From positions 1 through 59,696 of the forward strand of contig JAEIOG010000020.1 in assembly GCA_016342495.1 (NCBI GenBank): DNA of 59,696 nucleotides, given 5' to 3'. The notes under the pieces were generated by a model, which had not been told where the DNA came from, did no database searches, and saw only the letters and a list, made by a program, of their open reading frames with translations. Made by a program: the position numbers and the translations under genes. This DNA is from Phycisphaerae bacterium. Lineage in GTDB: Bacteria; Planctomycetota; Phycisphaerae; Sedimentisphaerales; SM23-30. Below, one piece after another: positions 26,121-35,017 of this stretch; within the stretch, counting starts at the first letter, position 1; every line of letters begins with the position of its first letter.

Positions 26121-26402
26121 TTGTTAATAGAAAATCTTGAAACTGTGGAAGAAAACGAAATATTAGACAATTTATTGGACCTTGCCGAGCAATTGAAGCT
26201 AGAAATCCGGCGTGGCAAACTGGGCGGTGCAGGTGGCGGTCTATGCAAATTTAAGGGTTCGCAGGTTCTATTTGTAGATGAAGATGCTTCTGATGAGGAT
26301 AGTATTGATTCGATTGCAGAGGCATTATCCGGGATAAAAGAAGTAGAAAACATGTACATTTTGCCGCAAATTCGGGAAATTTTGGAAAAAAACCGTCAAT
26401 AA
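26121..26402 (+). CDS. Small acidic protein of unknown function
   Basis: This is a predicted cytoplasmic protein of about 93 residues, with a helical first half (LDNLLDLAEQLKLEIRRGK), a glycine-rich turn LGGAGGGLCKFKG, a strand VLFVDEDAS and an acidic helix, ending ILPQIREILEKNRQ. The pattern looks like a conserved small domain, but I do not recognise its name. No ATG is available: the frame opens after a stop at about 26078 and offers CTG at 26100 or TTG at 26121. An ATG at 26095 is out of frame by one base, which could indicate a frameshift at the 5' end. It is divergent from the histidine kinase gene and lies upstream of the receiver gene. Confidence 0.6.
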   Translation: MLIENLETVEENEILDNLLDLAEQLKLEIRRGKLGGAGGGLCKFKGSQVLFVDEDASDEDSIDSIAEALSGIKEVENMYILPQIREILEKNRQ

Positions 26403-26606
26403 CTGCTTTTTGGTGACTGCGATTTTAGGTTTTCGTCCTATAATTTTGCCCTTAATTGCCTAGAAAGGGGATGTTTTCGATAGTCATTTAATCGGTAAAT
26501 TATGTCATAGACGCTATCGTTTCAGATGCTATAATGTTGGACTATTCGTATGACAGAGAGGGCAACTAGTTTGCCTAATGTTGCACTAAAACATCATGGA
26601 GGTTTT

Positions 26607-27059
26607 ATGACCGAGCAACAACAAAAAGATATTTTAATTGTAGATGATAATACTAAGAATTCTGAGTTATTGGAGGCTTATTTACTGAGTCTTGGTGCCG
26701 ATATTCGTATAGCCGTCGATGGTCTTGACGCATTGGAAAAAGTCGCCCAAAAGCATCCTGATGTGATATTACTTGATATTATGATGCCCAAGATGAGTGG
26801 TTTTGAGGTTTGCCGTCGTCTGAAAAATGATCCAGAAACCAAGGCTATCCCCGTTATTATCGTGACAGCTCTAAATGAAGTTGGCGATATCGAACGTGGC
26901 GTCGATTGCGGTGCTGATGATTTTCTGAGTAAGCCTATCAATAAATTAGAGTTATTGACAAGGGTTAAAAGTCTGCTGCGTATTCGCGGCTTACAAAGCG
27001 AACTGGACAGAACGCTGTCATACCTGGCTGAGCTGGAACAAATGGATCATCAGGACTGA
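26607..27059 (+). CDS. Stand-alone response regulator receiver protein
   Basis: The 150-residue protein is essentially a single receiver domain: acidic pair in ILIVDDN, phospho-acceptor Asp in VILLDIMMPKMSG, Thr in PVIIVTALN and Lys in DFLSKPINKLEL. A 25-residue helical tail follows (LQSELDRTLSYLAELEQMD). With no DNA-binding domain it probably acts through protein contacts, like CheY or PleD-type receivers. GGAGG lies five bases before the ATG at 26607; the frame is open further upstream but without a good site. The nearby cytoplasmic histidine kinase is a plausible partner. Confidence 0.9.
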   Translation: MTEQQQKDILIVDDNTKNSELLEAYLLSLGADIRIAVDGLDALEKVAQKHPDVILLDIMMPKMSGFEVCRRLKNDPETKAIPVIIVTALNEVGDIERGVDCGADDFLSKPINKLELLTRVKSLLRIRGLQSELDRTLSYLAELEQMDHQD

Positions 27060-27108
27060 TGTGGAGAGTTAATGCTCGGTATCGCTTTGCGATGTGGTTT
27101 TTATCGGC

Positions 27109-27178
27109 ATGGGCATAGCCCATCTACCGGCTTTTGCGGCATTTAGGGGCGGGGGGATTGGTAGGCCCATGTGTGGGT
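27109..27178. repeat. Paired REP (BIME-like) element
   Basis: Two hairpins face each other. ATGGGC-ATA-GCCCAT followed by CTAC (27109-27127) is the inverted form of a GTAG-footed REP. GTAG followed by CCCA-TGTG-TGGG (27161-27178) is the direct form. This is the head-to-head arrangement of bacterial interspersed mosaic elements, 80 bp upstream of the M16 peptidase gene. Confidence 0.6.
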
Positions 27179-27257
27179 GTATGATGTTTTTGCTGTTATA
27201 TCTCTATTTTAATAGAGTAAAGCAGTTTTGATGACATTAGATTATCAGGAAAATAAT

Positions 27258-29930
27258 ATGAATAAGATATATAAATTGGCTATTTGTTTTTTTATGCTGG
27301 GTAATACCTTAGCGGTATTAGCTCAGGGTGAGAAATCTGAAACTAAGGCGTCGATTGTTGATAAAACGGCTCATGGGATGCGACTGGTTAATGAACCCGG
27401 TGAGATAGTTGCGGTTTTGCCGAATGGCATGGTTGCGATTGTAAAAGAAAATCATACCGCACCGGTTGCGGCGGTTCGTTTATATGTAAGGGCGGGAAGT
27501 ATATATGAAGGAAAGCTATTAGGTGCCGGTATGAGTCATCTGTTTGAGCATCTGATGGCTGGCGGCTCGACAAGTACCAGGACCGATGAGCAATCAAAAG
27601 AATTGATCCAGAGTATCGGGGCAAGTTTTAATGCTTATACCTCCAATGACCGAACCTGTTATTTTCTCACCGCGCCGGCTCAGCATGTCGATACTGCCTT
27701 GAACCTAATAACTGACTGGCTGATAAATGCTACATTTACCGAAAAAGAATTTGAACGTGAACATGGGGTAGTGCAGCGCGAGTTGGAAATGTACAGTTCT
27801 GATCCCCGTTGGGTTTCGCACGCTCTTTTTGATCAATTAAGATATAAAGTGCATCCAGGGCAGTTTCCGGTCGTTGGTCATAAAGATATTTTAAAGACGG
27901 TGACAAATAAGGATATTAAAGCATATAGAGACCGGGTTTATATACCAGATAATTGTGTGATAGTTGTAGCTGGTGATATAAATGCCGATAAGATGCTCAG
28001 TAAGATTGAACAAGAGTTAGTTAATTTCAAACGTAAGCCAGTTGAAGATTCTGTATTACCTGTTGAACCGGAAATCGTTGCACCGAGAAGTGTAGTAAAA
28101 GTTTTTCCAGCGATGAAAGGTCCGGCTCAATTGCAGATAGGTTTCCCTTCGATAAAATTACAGGATGCAGATTTATATGCACTGGATACTTTAGCGAGTA
28201 TTATAGGGGATGGTCGTACATCACGTTTGTATAGAGGTTTGGTAGAAGAAAAACAACTGGCTTTGTCGGTGATGTCATATAATTATACTCCTCATTGGGC
28301 CGAAGGCACTTTTGCGATAATATGCAGTGTTATGCCTGAGAAGGTTGAAGCGGTCAAAACAGCAATCTGGCAGGAGCTTGACCGGGTTGTCGCTCAGGGT
28401 GTTGAGCCGGCAGAGCTGGCGCGAGCCAAGCGTAGATTGCAGGTAGAACATATTCAGCGTAATCAAACCGCCGAGCAGCAGGCTTCGACGATGGCAGAAG
28501 ATTATTTCGCGACTGGTGATGTGCATTTTTCACGGAATTATATTGCAAATATGCAGAAAGTTACCGCCAGCGAAGTTCAGGCGATGGCAAAGAAATATCT
28601 TGATGCAAACAAGCAGCTGACTTTGGTTCTGACGCCAACAGCATTGCCAAAGAGTAAAGAAGAGGTTGCAAAAAAAACAACAGAGACACCGGTAAAGAAA
28701 ATTGTTCTGGATAATGGTTTACGGGTTCTACTGAAGCGAAACAGCACAGTACCGATGGTTTCGATGCAGATGTTTTTTCAGGGCGGATTATTAAATGAGA
28801 CTGCCGACAACAATGGCATAACCACGATGATGACATCTTTATCCACTAAAGGTACTCGAAGTTATTCGGCCCGTGATATAGATGACTATTTTGCTAATGT
28901 TGGGGGGCAGATTGGTGCCAGTAGCGGCAATAATGTTTTTAGCTATACGTCTGAAGTTATGACTGGAGATTTTGATAAAGCGTTTGATATATTCAGTGAA
29001 GTTGTAACCGCTGCGGTATTTCCTCAGGATGAGCTTGATAAGTTGCGGCCAAGATTACTGGCAAATATCGCTCAGATTCCTAATGACTGGAATGCCGCCG
29101 GCAGTAAAATATTCCTGGAACAATTTTTTGTCAAAAGTCCATATCGTTTACAGCGTATCGGCGAATCTGATTCAGTCAAGACAATAACCCGCGAGCAGCT
29201 TATTGCTTTCCATAAACAGGTTGTGCTGGGTAAAAGAGGTGTTCTGGCAATTTATGGCGATATTGATCTGGAAAAAACTGAAGCGGTGGTCCGTCAGCGT
29301 TTTGGTTCGATAGAAGCTGGAGAAATGATAGATTTGGCGAAGTTTGAACCAGAGCCGGTCCGAAATGAAAATAAGATTTATGTCGCTAAAACCGAGAAAA
29401 ACGGCGCTACTGTACATATTGGTTATACGGGGATGAAATGTACCGAGATTAAAGACCGCTATCCAATGTCGGTATTGATGGAACTGGTTGGCAGCAGTAG
29501 TGGCTGGCTTTTTGAGCAGCTGCGTGGCAAGCAACTGGTTTATTCCACCTGGGCATACAGCTCCGATGGATATTTGCCTGGCTTTATATTAGCGACGGCT
29601 CAGTGCGAAGGGCAGAAAGCTCCGTTGGTGCTGAATATTATTCAGGAGCAGTTGGCTAATGCAGCTGCCGGAAAGATTACTGAAGAAGAAATTGCCCGGG
29701 CAAAGAGCAAGTTAATTAATGCTGAAGTTCTTAGCAAGCTTACTAATGCTGATGCAGCGGGAGCTGCGGCAATTGATGAATTATTTTACCAGGATTATAA
29801 CTGGTCGCGCAAGAACGCTGACCGGGTGATGGCGGTAACCAGAGAAGATGTTTTGCGTGTGGCAAAAAAATATTTATCGGGGAAATGGGTCGCTTCGGTT
29901 AACACAAATGAACCGGAAAGATTTAAATAG
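27258..29930 (+). CDS. Exported M16 zinc peptidase, two-domain
   Basis: This 890-residue protein has a signal peptide (MNKIYKLAICFFMLGNTLAVLAQ) and two M16 halves. The first half has the inverted zinc motif HLFEH with the third ligand in REHGVVQRELEMY, so it is catalytic. The second half (from about residue 480, KIVLDNGLRVLLKRNSTVPMVSMQMFFQGG) lacks HxxEH, as usual for the structural half. It should degrade peptides or small proteins in the periplasm. The ATG at 27258 has AGGA upstream and gives a complete signal peptide; the frame's first ATG (27231) adds nine residues in front of it. It is convergent with the metallophosphoesterase gene. Confidence 0.92.
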   Translation: MNKIYKLAICFFMLGNTLAVLAQGEKSETKASIVDKTAHGMRLVNEPGEIVAVLPNGMVAIVKENHTAPVAAVRLYVRAGSIYEGKLLGAGMSHLFEHLMAGGSTSTRTDEQSKELIQSIGASFNAYTSNDRTCYFLTAPAQHVDTALNLITDWLINATFTEKEFEREHGVVQRELEMYSSDPRWVSHALFDQLRYKVHPGQFPVVGHKDILKTVTNKDIKAYRDRVYIPDNCVIVVAGDINADKMLSKIEQELVNFKRKPVEDSVLPVEPEIVAPRSVVKVFPAMKGPAQLQIGFPSIKLQDADLYALDTLASIIGDGRTSRLYRGLVEEKQLALSVMSYNYTPHWAEGTFAIICSVMPEKVEAVKTAIWQELDRVVAQGVEPAELARAKRRLQVEHIQRNQTAEQQASTMAEDYFATGDVHFSRNYIANMQKVTASEVQAMAKKYLDANKQLTLVLTPTALPKSKEEVAKKTTETPVKKIVLDNGLRVLLKRNSTVPMVSMQMFFQGGLLNETADNNGITTMMTSLSTKGTRSYSARDIDDYFANVGGQIGASSGNNVFSYTSEVMTGDFDKAFDIFSEVVTAAVFPQDELDKLRPRLLANIAQIPNDWNAAGSKIFLEQFFVKSPYRLQRIGESDSVKTITREQLIAFHKQVVLGKRGVLAIYGDIDLEKTEAVVRQRFGSIEAGEMIDLAKFEPEPVRNENKIYVAKTEKNGATVHIGYTGMKCTEIKDRYPMSVLMELVGSSSGWLFEQLRGKQLVYSTWAYSSDGYLPGFILATAQCEGQKAPLVLNIIQEQLANAAAGKITEEEIARAKSKLINAEVLSKLTNADAAGAAAIDELFYQDYNWSRKNADRVMAVTREDVLRVAKKYLSGKWVASVNTNEPERFK

Positions 29931-29980
29931 ATAACAAAACCTTTATGTTCTGGCTTTTGAAATTGGGATTTGGGGGGAGG

Positions 29981-30001
29981 CAAGGCATGCCTTGTCTCTA
30001 C
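29981..30001 (-). repeat. REP-like hairpin CAAGGCATGCCTTG with CTAC foot
   Basis: A 14-base perfect palindrome (29981-29994) is followed by TCTCTAC. On the minus strand it reads GTAG plus hairpin. A second copy is at 33646-33670. It sits between two convergent genes. Confidence 0.6.
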
Positions 30002-30024
30002 AGTTATGAGTGGTTGTTGGTGAT

Positions 30025-30840
30025 TTATTTTCTTTTAAGGGTAAAGACCGCTATTTGTCTTTTGCAGAATAATCTGATGGGGACGGTTGTAGTGCCAATT
30101 CCACGACTGGTAAAGATATAGCTGTTGTCGATTTTAGTTAAACCTGAAACATAATATTTCCCTGTGCGGCTGTGAGTTATGATTGGTTGTCTATTGGGTT
30201 TGCAGATTTGGCCGCCATGGGTATGGCCAGCAAATATCAAATTTATTCCGCCAGCGACTAATGGTTCAGCTAATTCGGGATAATGGCAAATCGCTATCGA
30301 AAATTTTCCCGGTTCTATTTGACTGATAGTAGCGGGGATATCACAGGAATTTCTGCTATGGCAGCGCAGGCCTGCGATGAAGAATTCACAGCTTCGATGT
30401 TTGACTTTGACTGCACTGTTATTGAGTGTGGTGATGCCAAGGTCAGGCAACATAGCCATCAATTTATCGGAATCATGATTTCCCTGAGCGGCATAGATGC
30501 CCAATGGGTAATTGCGGTGGTCGAATAATTTTTTACAAACATCAAAAGCGGCCTGGGTTGCAGGTTTGGCCAGATATCCATGTTTTGACAGACCAATTTT
30601 GCGTGGGTGGCTGTCGGCGGGTGTGTCATTGAGTAAATTTGGAATACAGAATTGGTGGCAGATGTCGCCAGATAAAATCAGCATGTCGGCGTCGTCATGT
30701 TGATTTAAAACATCATTGGTGGCTTGTTCATATTTGCCATAGCTGTGACTATGCATGTCAGTTATATGAATTATTTTAATATCAGATAATTCCTTAGGTA
30801 AATCTTCAAATTGTAGTATATTTTCGATAAGTTCTATCAT
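30025..30840 (-). CDS. Calcineurin-like metallophosphoesterase
   Basis: The 271-residue protein has the metallophosphoesterase signature in order: [11 protein letters not shown] (D-x-H), [19 protein letters not shown] (GNHD), AICHYPEL and FAGHTHGGQ (GHTH). It resembles YaeI/YkuE-type phosphoesterases, which may act on lipid-linked or nucleotide phosphates. The substrate cannot be read from sequence. No signal peptide or membrane segment is seen. The ATG at 30840 has GGAG about ten bases upstream; a TTG 15 bases further up is less likely. It is divergent from glnS, with 77 bp between the two starts, so promoters are shared. Confidence 0.87.
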   Translation of the reverse strand: MIELIENILQFEDLPKELSDIKIIHITDMHSHSYGKYEQATNDVLNQHDDADMLILSGDICHQFCIPNLLNDTPADSHPRKIGLSKHGYLAKPATQAAFDVCKKLFDHRNYPLGIYAAQGNHDSDKLMAMLPDLGITTLNNSAVKVKHRSCEFFIAGLRCHSRNSCDIPATISQIEPGKFSIAICHYPELAEPLVAGGINLIFAGHTHGGQICKPNRQPIITHSRTGKYYVSGLTKIDNSYIFTSRGIGTTTVPIRLFCKRQIAVFTLKRK

Positions 30841-30917
30841 TGATTCTTGCTCCAATTGCCGATATTATATACGAACTTAATATAAAATTACATGAAAATC
30901 ATGCAGGATATAAAATC

Positions 30918-32603
30918 ATGACAGAAAATATAGAACCAAAACGCTCGCTTGACTTTGTCAGGGGGATAATAACTGAAGATATTGAATCGGGTAAATGGGA
31001 TAGCCGTGTCCATACACGTTTTCCGCCAGAGCCAAATGGGTATCTCCATATTGGTCATGCCAAAAGTATAAATCTTAATTTTTCACTGGCTCAGGAATTT
31101 TCCGGTAAATGCAATTTGCGTTTTGACGATACCAACCCGGTCAAAGAAGAAGATGAGTATGTGAATTCCATCATTGAAGATGTAAAATGGCTGGGCTGGG
31201 ATATTGATGATAGTATTTTTTATGCTTCAGATTATTTTCAGCAGATGTACGATTATGCAATTGAGCTTATCAAAGCAGGCAAGGCTTATGTCTGTGATTT
31301 AGGTAGTGAAGAAACCCGTAAGTACCGAGGCTCTCTTACAGCTCCGGGTCAAAACAGCCCATATCGAAATAGGACTGTTGATGAAAACCTTGAATTGTTC
31401 GAGAAAATGAAAAATGGTGAATTTGCCGATGGCAGTAAAACATTAAAAGCCAAAATCGATATGGCTCATCCTAATATTAATATGCGTGACCCAGTTATGT
31501 ATCGTATTTTACATGCCAGCCATCATCGCAGTGGTGATAAATGGTGCATATATCCGATGTACGATTGGGCTCATGGTCTGGAAGATTCGCTGGAAGGTAT
31601 TACCCATTCTATTTGTACGCTGGAATTTGAAAATCATCGGCCATTATATGACTGGTTTATCGATCAATTAAATATTCATCATCCTCAGCAGATAGAATTT
31701 GCTCGATTGAATATGACTTATACGGTTATGAGCAAACGTAAGCTGTTGAAGCTGGTGCAGGATAAGCTGGTTAATGGCTGGGATGATCCGCGTATGCCAA
31801 CGATTTCAGGAATGCGGCGCAGGGGCTATAGCTCTGAGGCGATTCTTGATTTTTGCAAGACAATCGGGGTAGCGAAGACTGAAAGTACGATTGATTTTGC
31901 ATTATTAGAACATTGCGTCCGTAATGATTTGAATAAAAAAGCAAATCGGGTTATGGGTGTAATTGATCCTTTGAAGGTGGTTATCGAAAACTATCCTGAA
32001 GATCAGGTTGATTGGCTTGATGCGATTAATAATCCTGAAGATGCAGAAGCTGGTAGCCGTAAGGTGCCGTTTACCCGTGAGTTATATATTGAACGGGGAG
32101 ATTTTATGGAAGAACCTCCTAAGAAGTTTTTCCGTCTGGCACCAGGGCGGGAGGTTCGTTTGCGTTATGGTTATTTTGTGACCTGTACTGATGTGGTAAA
32201 AAATGAAAAGGGTGAAGTGATCGAATTGATTTGCAGTTATGATCCTGAAACCAGGGGTGGCAATGCTCCTGATGGTCGACGCGTCAAAGCTACCATGCAT
32301 TGGGTTTCTGCCAGTGAATCGGTATTGGCTGAAATTCGACTTTATAACAATCTTTTCAATACAGAAAACCCCGATAAGGTTGAAGAAGGGCAGGATTTTA
32401 CCGCAAACCTAAATTCAGATTCGCTGGAGGTTCGGATAAATTGTTTTCTGGAGCCAGCCTGCAAAGAGATCGAGCCAGGCCAGACGGTTCAGTTTGAGAG
32501 ATTGGGGTATTTCTGCTGTGATAAAGATTCTACCGCTGAAGAGCTGGTTTTTAATCGCACAGCGACCTTGAAGGATACCTGGGCTAAAATCAACAAAAAA
32601 TAA
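30918..32603 (+). CDS. glnS: Glutaminyl-tRNA synthetase
   Basis: The 561-residue class I synthetase charges tRNA-Gln with glutamine. The HIGH motif is in [17 protein letters not shown] and the KMSKS-type motif in [11 protein letters not shown]. GlnRS-specific stretches follow, such as [18 protein letters not shown], and the C-terminal anticodon-binding beta barrels end near KDTWAKI. Length is normal. The ATG at 30918 has AGGA upstream; the frame is open 78 bp further 5'. A GlnRS implies direct charging of tRNA-Gln rather than the transamidation route alone. Confidence 0.97.
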   Translation: MTENIEPKRSLDFVRGIITEDIESGKWDSRVHTRFPPEPNGYLHIGHAKSINLNFSLAQEFSGKCNLRFDDTNPVKEEDEYVNSIIEDVKWLGWDIDDSIFYASDYFQQMYDYAIELIKAGKAYVCDLGSEETRKYRGSLTAPGQNSPYRNRTVDENLELFEKMKNGEFADGSKTLKAKIDMAHPNINMRDPVMYRILHASHHRSGDKWCIYPMYDWAHGLEDSLEGITHSICTLEFENHRPLYDWFIDQLNIHHPQQIEFARLNMTYTVMSKRKLLKLVQDKLVNGWDDPRMPTISGMRRRGYSSEAILDFCKTIGVAKTESTIDFALLEHCVRNDLNKKANRVMGVIDPLKVVIENYPEDQVDWLDAINNPEDAEAGSRKVPFTRELYIERGDFMEEPPKKFFRLAPGREVRLRYGYFVTCTDVVKNEKGEVIELICSYDPETRGGNAPDGRRVKATMHWVSASESVLAEIRLYNNLFNTENPDKVEEGQDFTANLNSDSLEVRINCFLEPACKEIEPGQTVQFERLGYFCCDKDSTAEELVFNRTATLKDTWAKINKK

Positions 32604-32616
32604 CACACCATTAAGT

Positions 32617-32683
32617 CCCGGATTTTTTAAATCCGGGGCCATACAATAAGCATAGGAGCCAAATCGTAGCAAAGACGATTTGG
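32617..32683. repeat. Two adjacent hairpins after glnS
   Basis: A palindrome with arms CCCGGATTT/AAATCCGGG (32617-32637) is followed by CCAAATCGT/ACGATTTGG (32659-32683), preceded by GGAG. Neither has a long T-run; they look like REP-type hairpins that could also stabilise or end the glnS mRNA. Confidence 0.45.
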
Positions 32684-32841
32684 GAGAAGTTAGAATCCCA
32701 CTTTAGCATTTTCGGGTATTGGAGTAGTACAAATTTTTTTTCTATATTATTTCAATTATGCCTTGACAGAATGAGACAATTTCGTTACTGTATTAGCTAG
32801 GTGGGGCTGTTTCAAAGCAAAGAGAAAGTAAGAAGATTACC

Positions 32842-33459
32842 ATGATAGAATCAAAATGTCCAAAGTGTCATGCGGGAGTATCTACGCCTGACTTGACTGT
32901 ATGCAAGGTTATAAATTGTCCAAAATGTAATGAGTCGCTAAGAGCTGTCAGCGTGGAATTTAAGACAGTGGCACAATTACAAAAAGAGAGCGTAGCTAAG
33001 GATAAGAGTGAAGCTGCGCGTATCGCTCATCAGCGGTCTGCTCGTCAGGCGGAAATTGCCCGTCGTCTGCAAGAATCTCATGAATGGGTGTATGAGCAGG
33101 GTCGCAGGGTCAGGCATGGCTATTTTGAATATGTTGTTAATAGTTCTGAATGGACAAAATGTAAGAAGAAGAAGCATCTGTTTTTGTTGATAAATATTTC
33201 CATCACCAATATAGATGATGAGGCTCAGCGTTTGCCGATAATGGAATTGGTTGATAGCGAAGCTAATTTTTATTATTCAGATTTTACCCATAGGCAAAAA
33301 GATAATGGTGACGCGTTGGAAGGGCTAACCCCGGGCGGGACCATAACATTGGATATAGCTTTTAATGTGCCGCAGGAAAATGGATATTCATTGTTATTGG
33401 GCGATACGCTGTGGGAAGTTACTGACTACCGAGCCGTGATACTTACGCCAAATGTGTGA
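32842..33459 (+). CDS. Zinc-ribbon protein of unknown function
   Basis: The 205-residue protein opens with a zinc ribbon (CPKCHAGV ... CPKCNESL, two CxxC pairs). A charged helical linker follows (residues 45-90), and then a beta-rich domain with FLLINISITNIDDEAQRLPIMEL and GGTITLDIAFNVPQENGYSLLLGD. The last part resembles the DUF4352-type immunoglobulin-like fold that detects environmental or envelope cues in other bacteria; that similarity is tentative. No signal peptide or transmembrane segment is seen. It is a single gene with its own terminator. Confidence 0.65.
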   Translation: MIESKCPKCHAGVSTPDLTVCKVINCPKCNESLRAVSVEFKTVAQLQKESVAKDKSEAARIAHQRSARQAEIARRLQESHEWVYEQGRRVRHGYFEYVVNSSEWTKCKKKKHLFLLINISITNIDDEAQRLPIMELVDSEANFYYSDFTHRQKDNGDALEGLTPGGTITLDIAFNVPQENGYSLLLGDTLWEVTDYRAVILTPNV

Positions 33460-33500
33460 ATTTTGACTGATATAAAAATGATAATAATATGTTTTGAAAG

Positions 33501-33533
33501 CACTTCTGGCTTAGAGCTGGGAGTGTTTTTTTT
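33501..33533 (+). terminator. Terminator of the zinc-ribbon gene
   Basis: An 11-bp stem with several G-U pairs (CACTTCTGGCT / AGCTGGGAGTG, loop TAG) is followed by eight T. Confidence 0.85.
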
Positions 33534-33645
33534 AATATAAAGCAATCTAACAACTAAACCGTGCTTTCGGCTTAGGGTTGGCACATTATAATCACAATCG
33601 CCAGCGCGTGGACACCAAAGGATAGAGTTATTGGATTGCGGGAAT

Positions 33646-33670
33646 GAGACAAGGCATGCCTTGTCTCTAC
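33646..33670 (-). repeat. REP-like hairpin, second copy
   Basis: GAGACAAGGCA and TGCCTTGTCTC form an 11-bp perfect palindrome followed by TAC. It is the same family as 29981-30001, here with longer matching arms. Confidence 0.6.
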
Positions 33671-33693
33671 AGGATTGGTATAGATGAAGTTAT

Positions 33694-33722
33694 AAAAAAA
33701 GCCCCAACTGATGTTGGAGCTT
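33694..33722 (-). terminator. Terminator of rplM-rpsI operon
   Basis: On the minus strand, AAGCTCCAAC and GTTGGGGCTT form a 10-bp stem with one G-U pair, followed by a T-run. It lies 33 bp after the rpsI stop codon. Confidence 0.9.
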
Positions 33723-33755
33723 TGGAAATTTTGTTTGAACCAGTAAAATAAACGA

Positions 33756-34286
33756 TTAACGTTTTGAGAACTGGAAGCTTTTGCGAGCTTTTTTCTGGCC
33801 ATATTTTTTACGTTCGACCATACGGCTGTCACGAGTAAGGAATCCGCCGTCGCGAAGAGCCTGGAAAGTAGCAGGGTCAGCAGCGATTAAAGCACGAGAT
33901 AAACCCATCAGGATAGCACCGGCCTGGCCAGTAGTTCCGCCACCATTGGCGTTAACCCAGACATCATAAGCTTCAAGATTGCCGGTGGCTTTCAACGGAG
34001 CTTTTACAGCAGTCTGATCTTTTTCAAGACTGAAGTAATTTGTGACATCTTTTTTGTTGATAAGGATTTTGCCACTGCCTGGACGAACGCGAACGCGTGC
34101 GACAGAGCTTTTACGACGACCTGTGCCCCAGCAATATTCTTTAGGGCCAAGTTCGCCAGCAGATTTTTGGCGAGAACGTCTGGTAGCAGGAGCACTGCTA
34201 ACAGGAGCGGTCGGCATTACTGGAGTAACCGGTGTGTCGCCGGTAGGAATATTTAACTGTGTGCCTGTTGCTTGATTTTCAGCCAC
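33756..34286 (-). CDS. rpsI: Ribosomal protein S9 with N-terminal extension
   Basis: This is the 30S subunit protein S9. The last 128 residues are typical (GTGRRKSSVARVRVRPGSGKILIN, then GGGTTGQAGAI, ending KKARKSFQFSKR, the tail that reaches the P-site tRNA). About 48 residues precede it, rich in Pro, Ala, Thr and Ser, with no homologous domain seen, so the protein is 176 residues instead of about 130. The start codon is GTG, with AGAGG eight bases upstream, and no better internal start is visible. It is the second gene of the conserved rplM-rpsI pair. Confidence 0.95.
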   Translation of the reverse strand: MAENQATGTQLNIPTGDTPVTPVMPTAPVSSAPATRRSRQKSAGELGPKEYCWGTGRRKSSVARVRVRPGSGKILINKKDVTNYFSLEKDQTAVKAPLKATGNLEAYDVWVNANGGGTTGQAGAILMGLSRALIAADPATFQALRDGGFLTRDSRMVERKKYGQKKARKSFQFSKR

Positions 34287-34341
34287 TTTTTTTACCTCTT
34301 ATTAATGTGGTTAAGTTAAAACTAGACCAATATTTTCAAAA

Positions 34342-34785
34342 TTAGTTAATTTCTTTTGGCATTTGAGCGGCATGTGGGTGCTCGCTGCCTTTATATACTT
34401 TAAGTTTAGTTAGCATTTTGGTGCCGATTTTGTTTTTTGGCAACATCCGTCGGACAGCTTCGGTGATAACCCATTCAGGTTTTTTAGCCATTGCGTCAGC
34501 ATATTTGACATATTTATGACCACCGGAGTGATTAGTGTAGTAATCATATTCTTTGGTTTCGGCCTTGGTGCCGGAGATGCCAATTTTTTCAGCGTCGGTA
34601 ATGATCACAAAATCACCAGTGTCAACGTGGGCAGTATATTCAGGTTTATTTTTGCCCATTAAAATCATGGCTACTTTAACTGCCAGGCGGCCAAGAACCT
34701 GATTTTGTGCACTGACAATGAACCATTCCTGATCAACCTGACCAGTTTTAGCTACTGTTGTATGTTGCAATTTTGCTTTTTGCAT
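34342..34785 (-). CDS. rplM: Ribosomal protein L13
   Basis: The 147-residue 50S protein L13 carries the family motifs WFIVSAQNQVLGRLA, GKNKPEYTAHVDTGDFVIITDAEKI, and AVRRMLPKNKIG followed by LKVYKGSEHPHAAQ. AAGGAAAG precedes the ATG. It is first in a two-gene operon with rpsI, 55 bp apart, read from a consensus promoter at 34890-34917 through a leader of about 98 nt that contains two hairpins. Confidence 0.97.
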   Translation of the reverse strand: MQKAKLQHTTVAKTGQVDQEWFIVSAQNQVLGRLAVKVAMILMGKNKPEYTAHVDTGDFVIITDAEKIGISGTKAETKEYDYYTNHSGGHKYVKYADAMAKKPEWVITEAVRRMLPKNKIGTKMLTKLKVYKGSEHPHAAQMPKEIN

Positions 34786-34789
34786 TTTT

Positions 34790-34884
34790 TCTTTCCTTAC
34801 GCCCAGTTAGCAGGCGTTTGTTAATTTGACGCTAAGGTCTTAATTACATAAATACAGAACTTCTGCCAAGCTTGTTAGCAGAAT
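34790..34884 (-). promoter_or_regulatory. Structured 5' leader of rplM
   Basis: Two hairpins are visible on the minus strand: TTCTGC...GCAGAA (34861-34883) and ACGCC...GGCGT, the latter ending next to the Shine-Dalgarno. Both contain CTGCTAAC followed by GG. Autogenous L13 leaders are known in other phyla. This one is a candidate by position and structure. Confidence 0.4.
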
Positions 34885-34889
34885 TGGGT

Positions 34890-34917
34890 ATTATAGCGAA
34901 GGAAAAGACTTTGTCAA
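34890..34917 (-). promoter_or_regulatory. rplM-rpsI promoter
   Basis: A perfect -35 TTGACA (34912-34917) and a perfect -10 TATAAT (34890-34895) are separated by 16 bp. Confidence 0.85.
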
Positions 34918-35017
34918 TTGATTTTCATATAAAAAAAGGCATATCTAGGGCTAAAATTGCTAAAAAGTACAGTCAGAAGCCAGAAGGCGGAAGCAGGTAG
35001 GCCCTAACCAGTAATTA

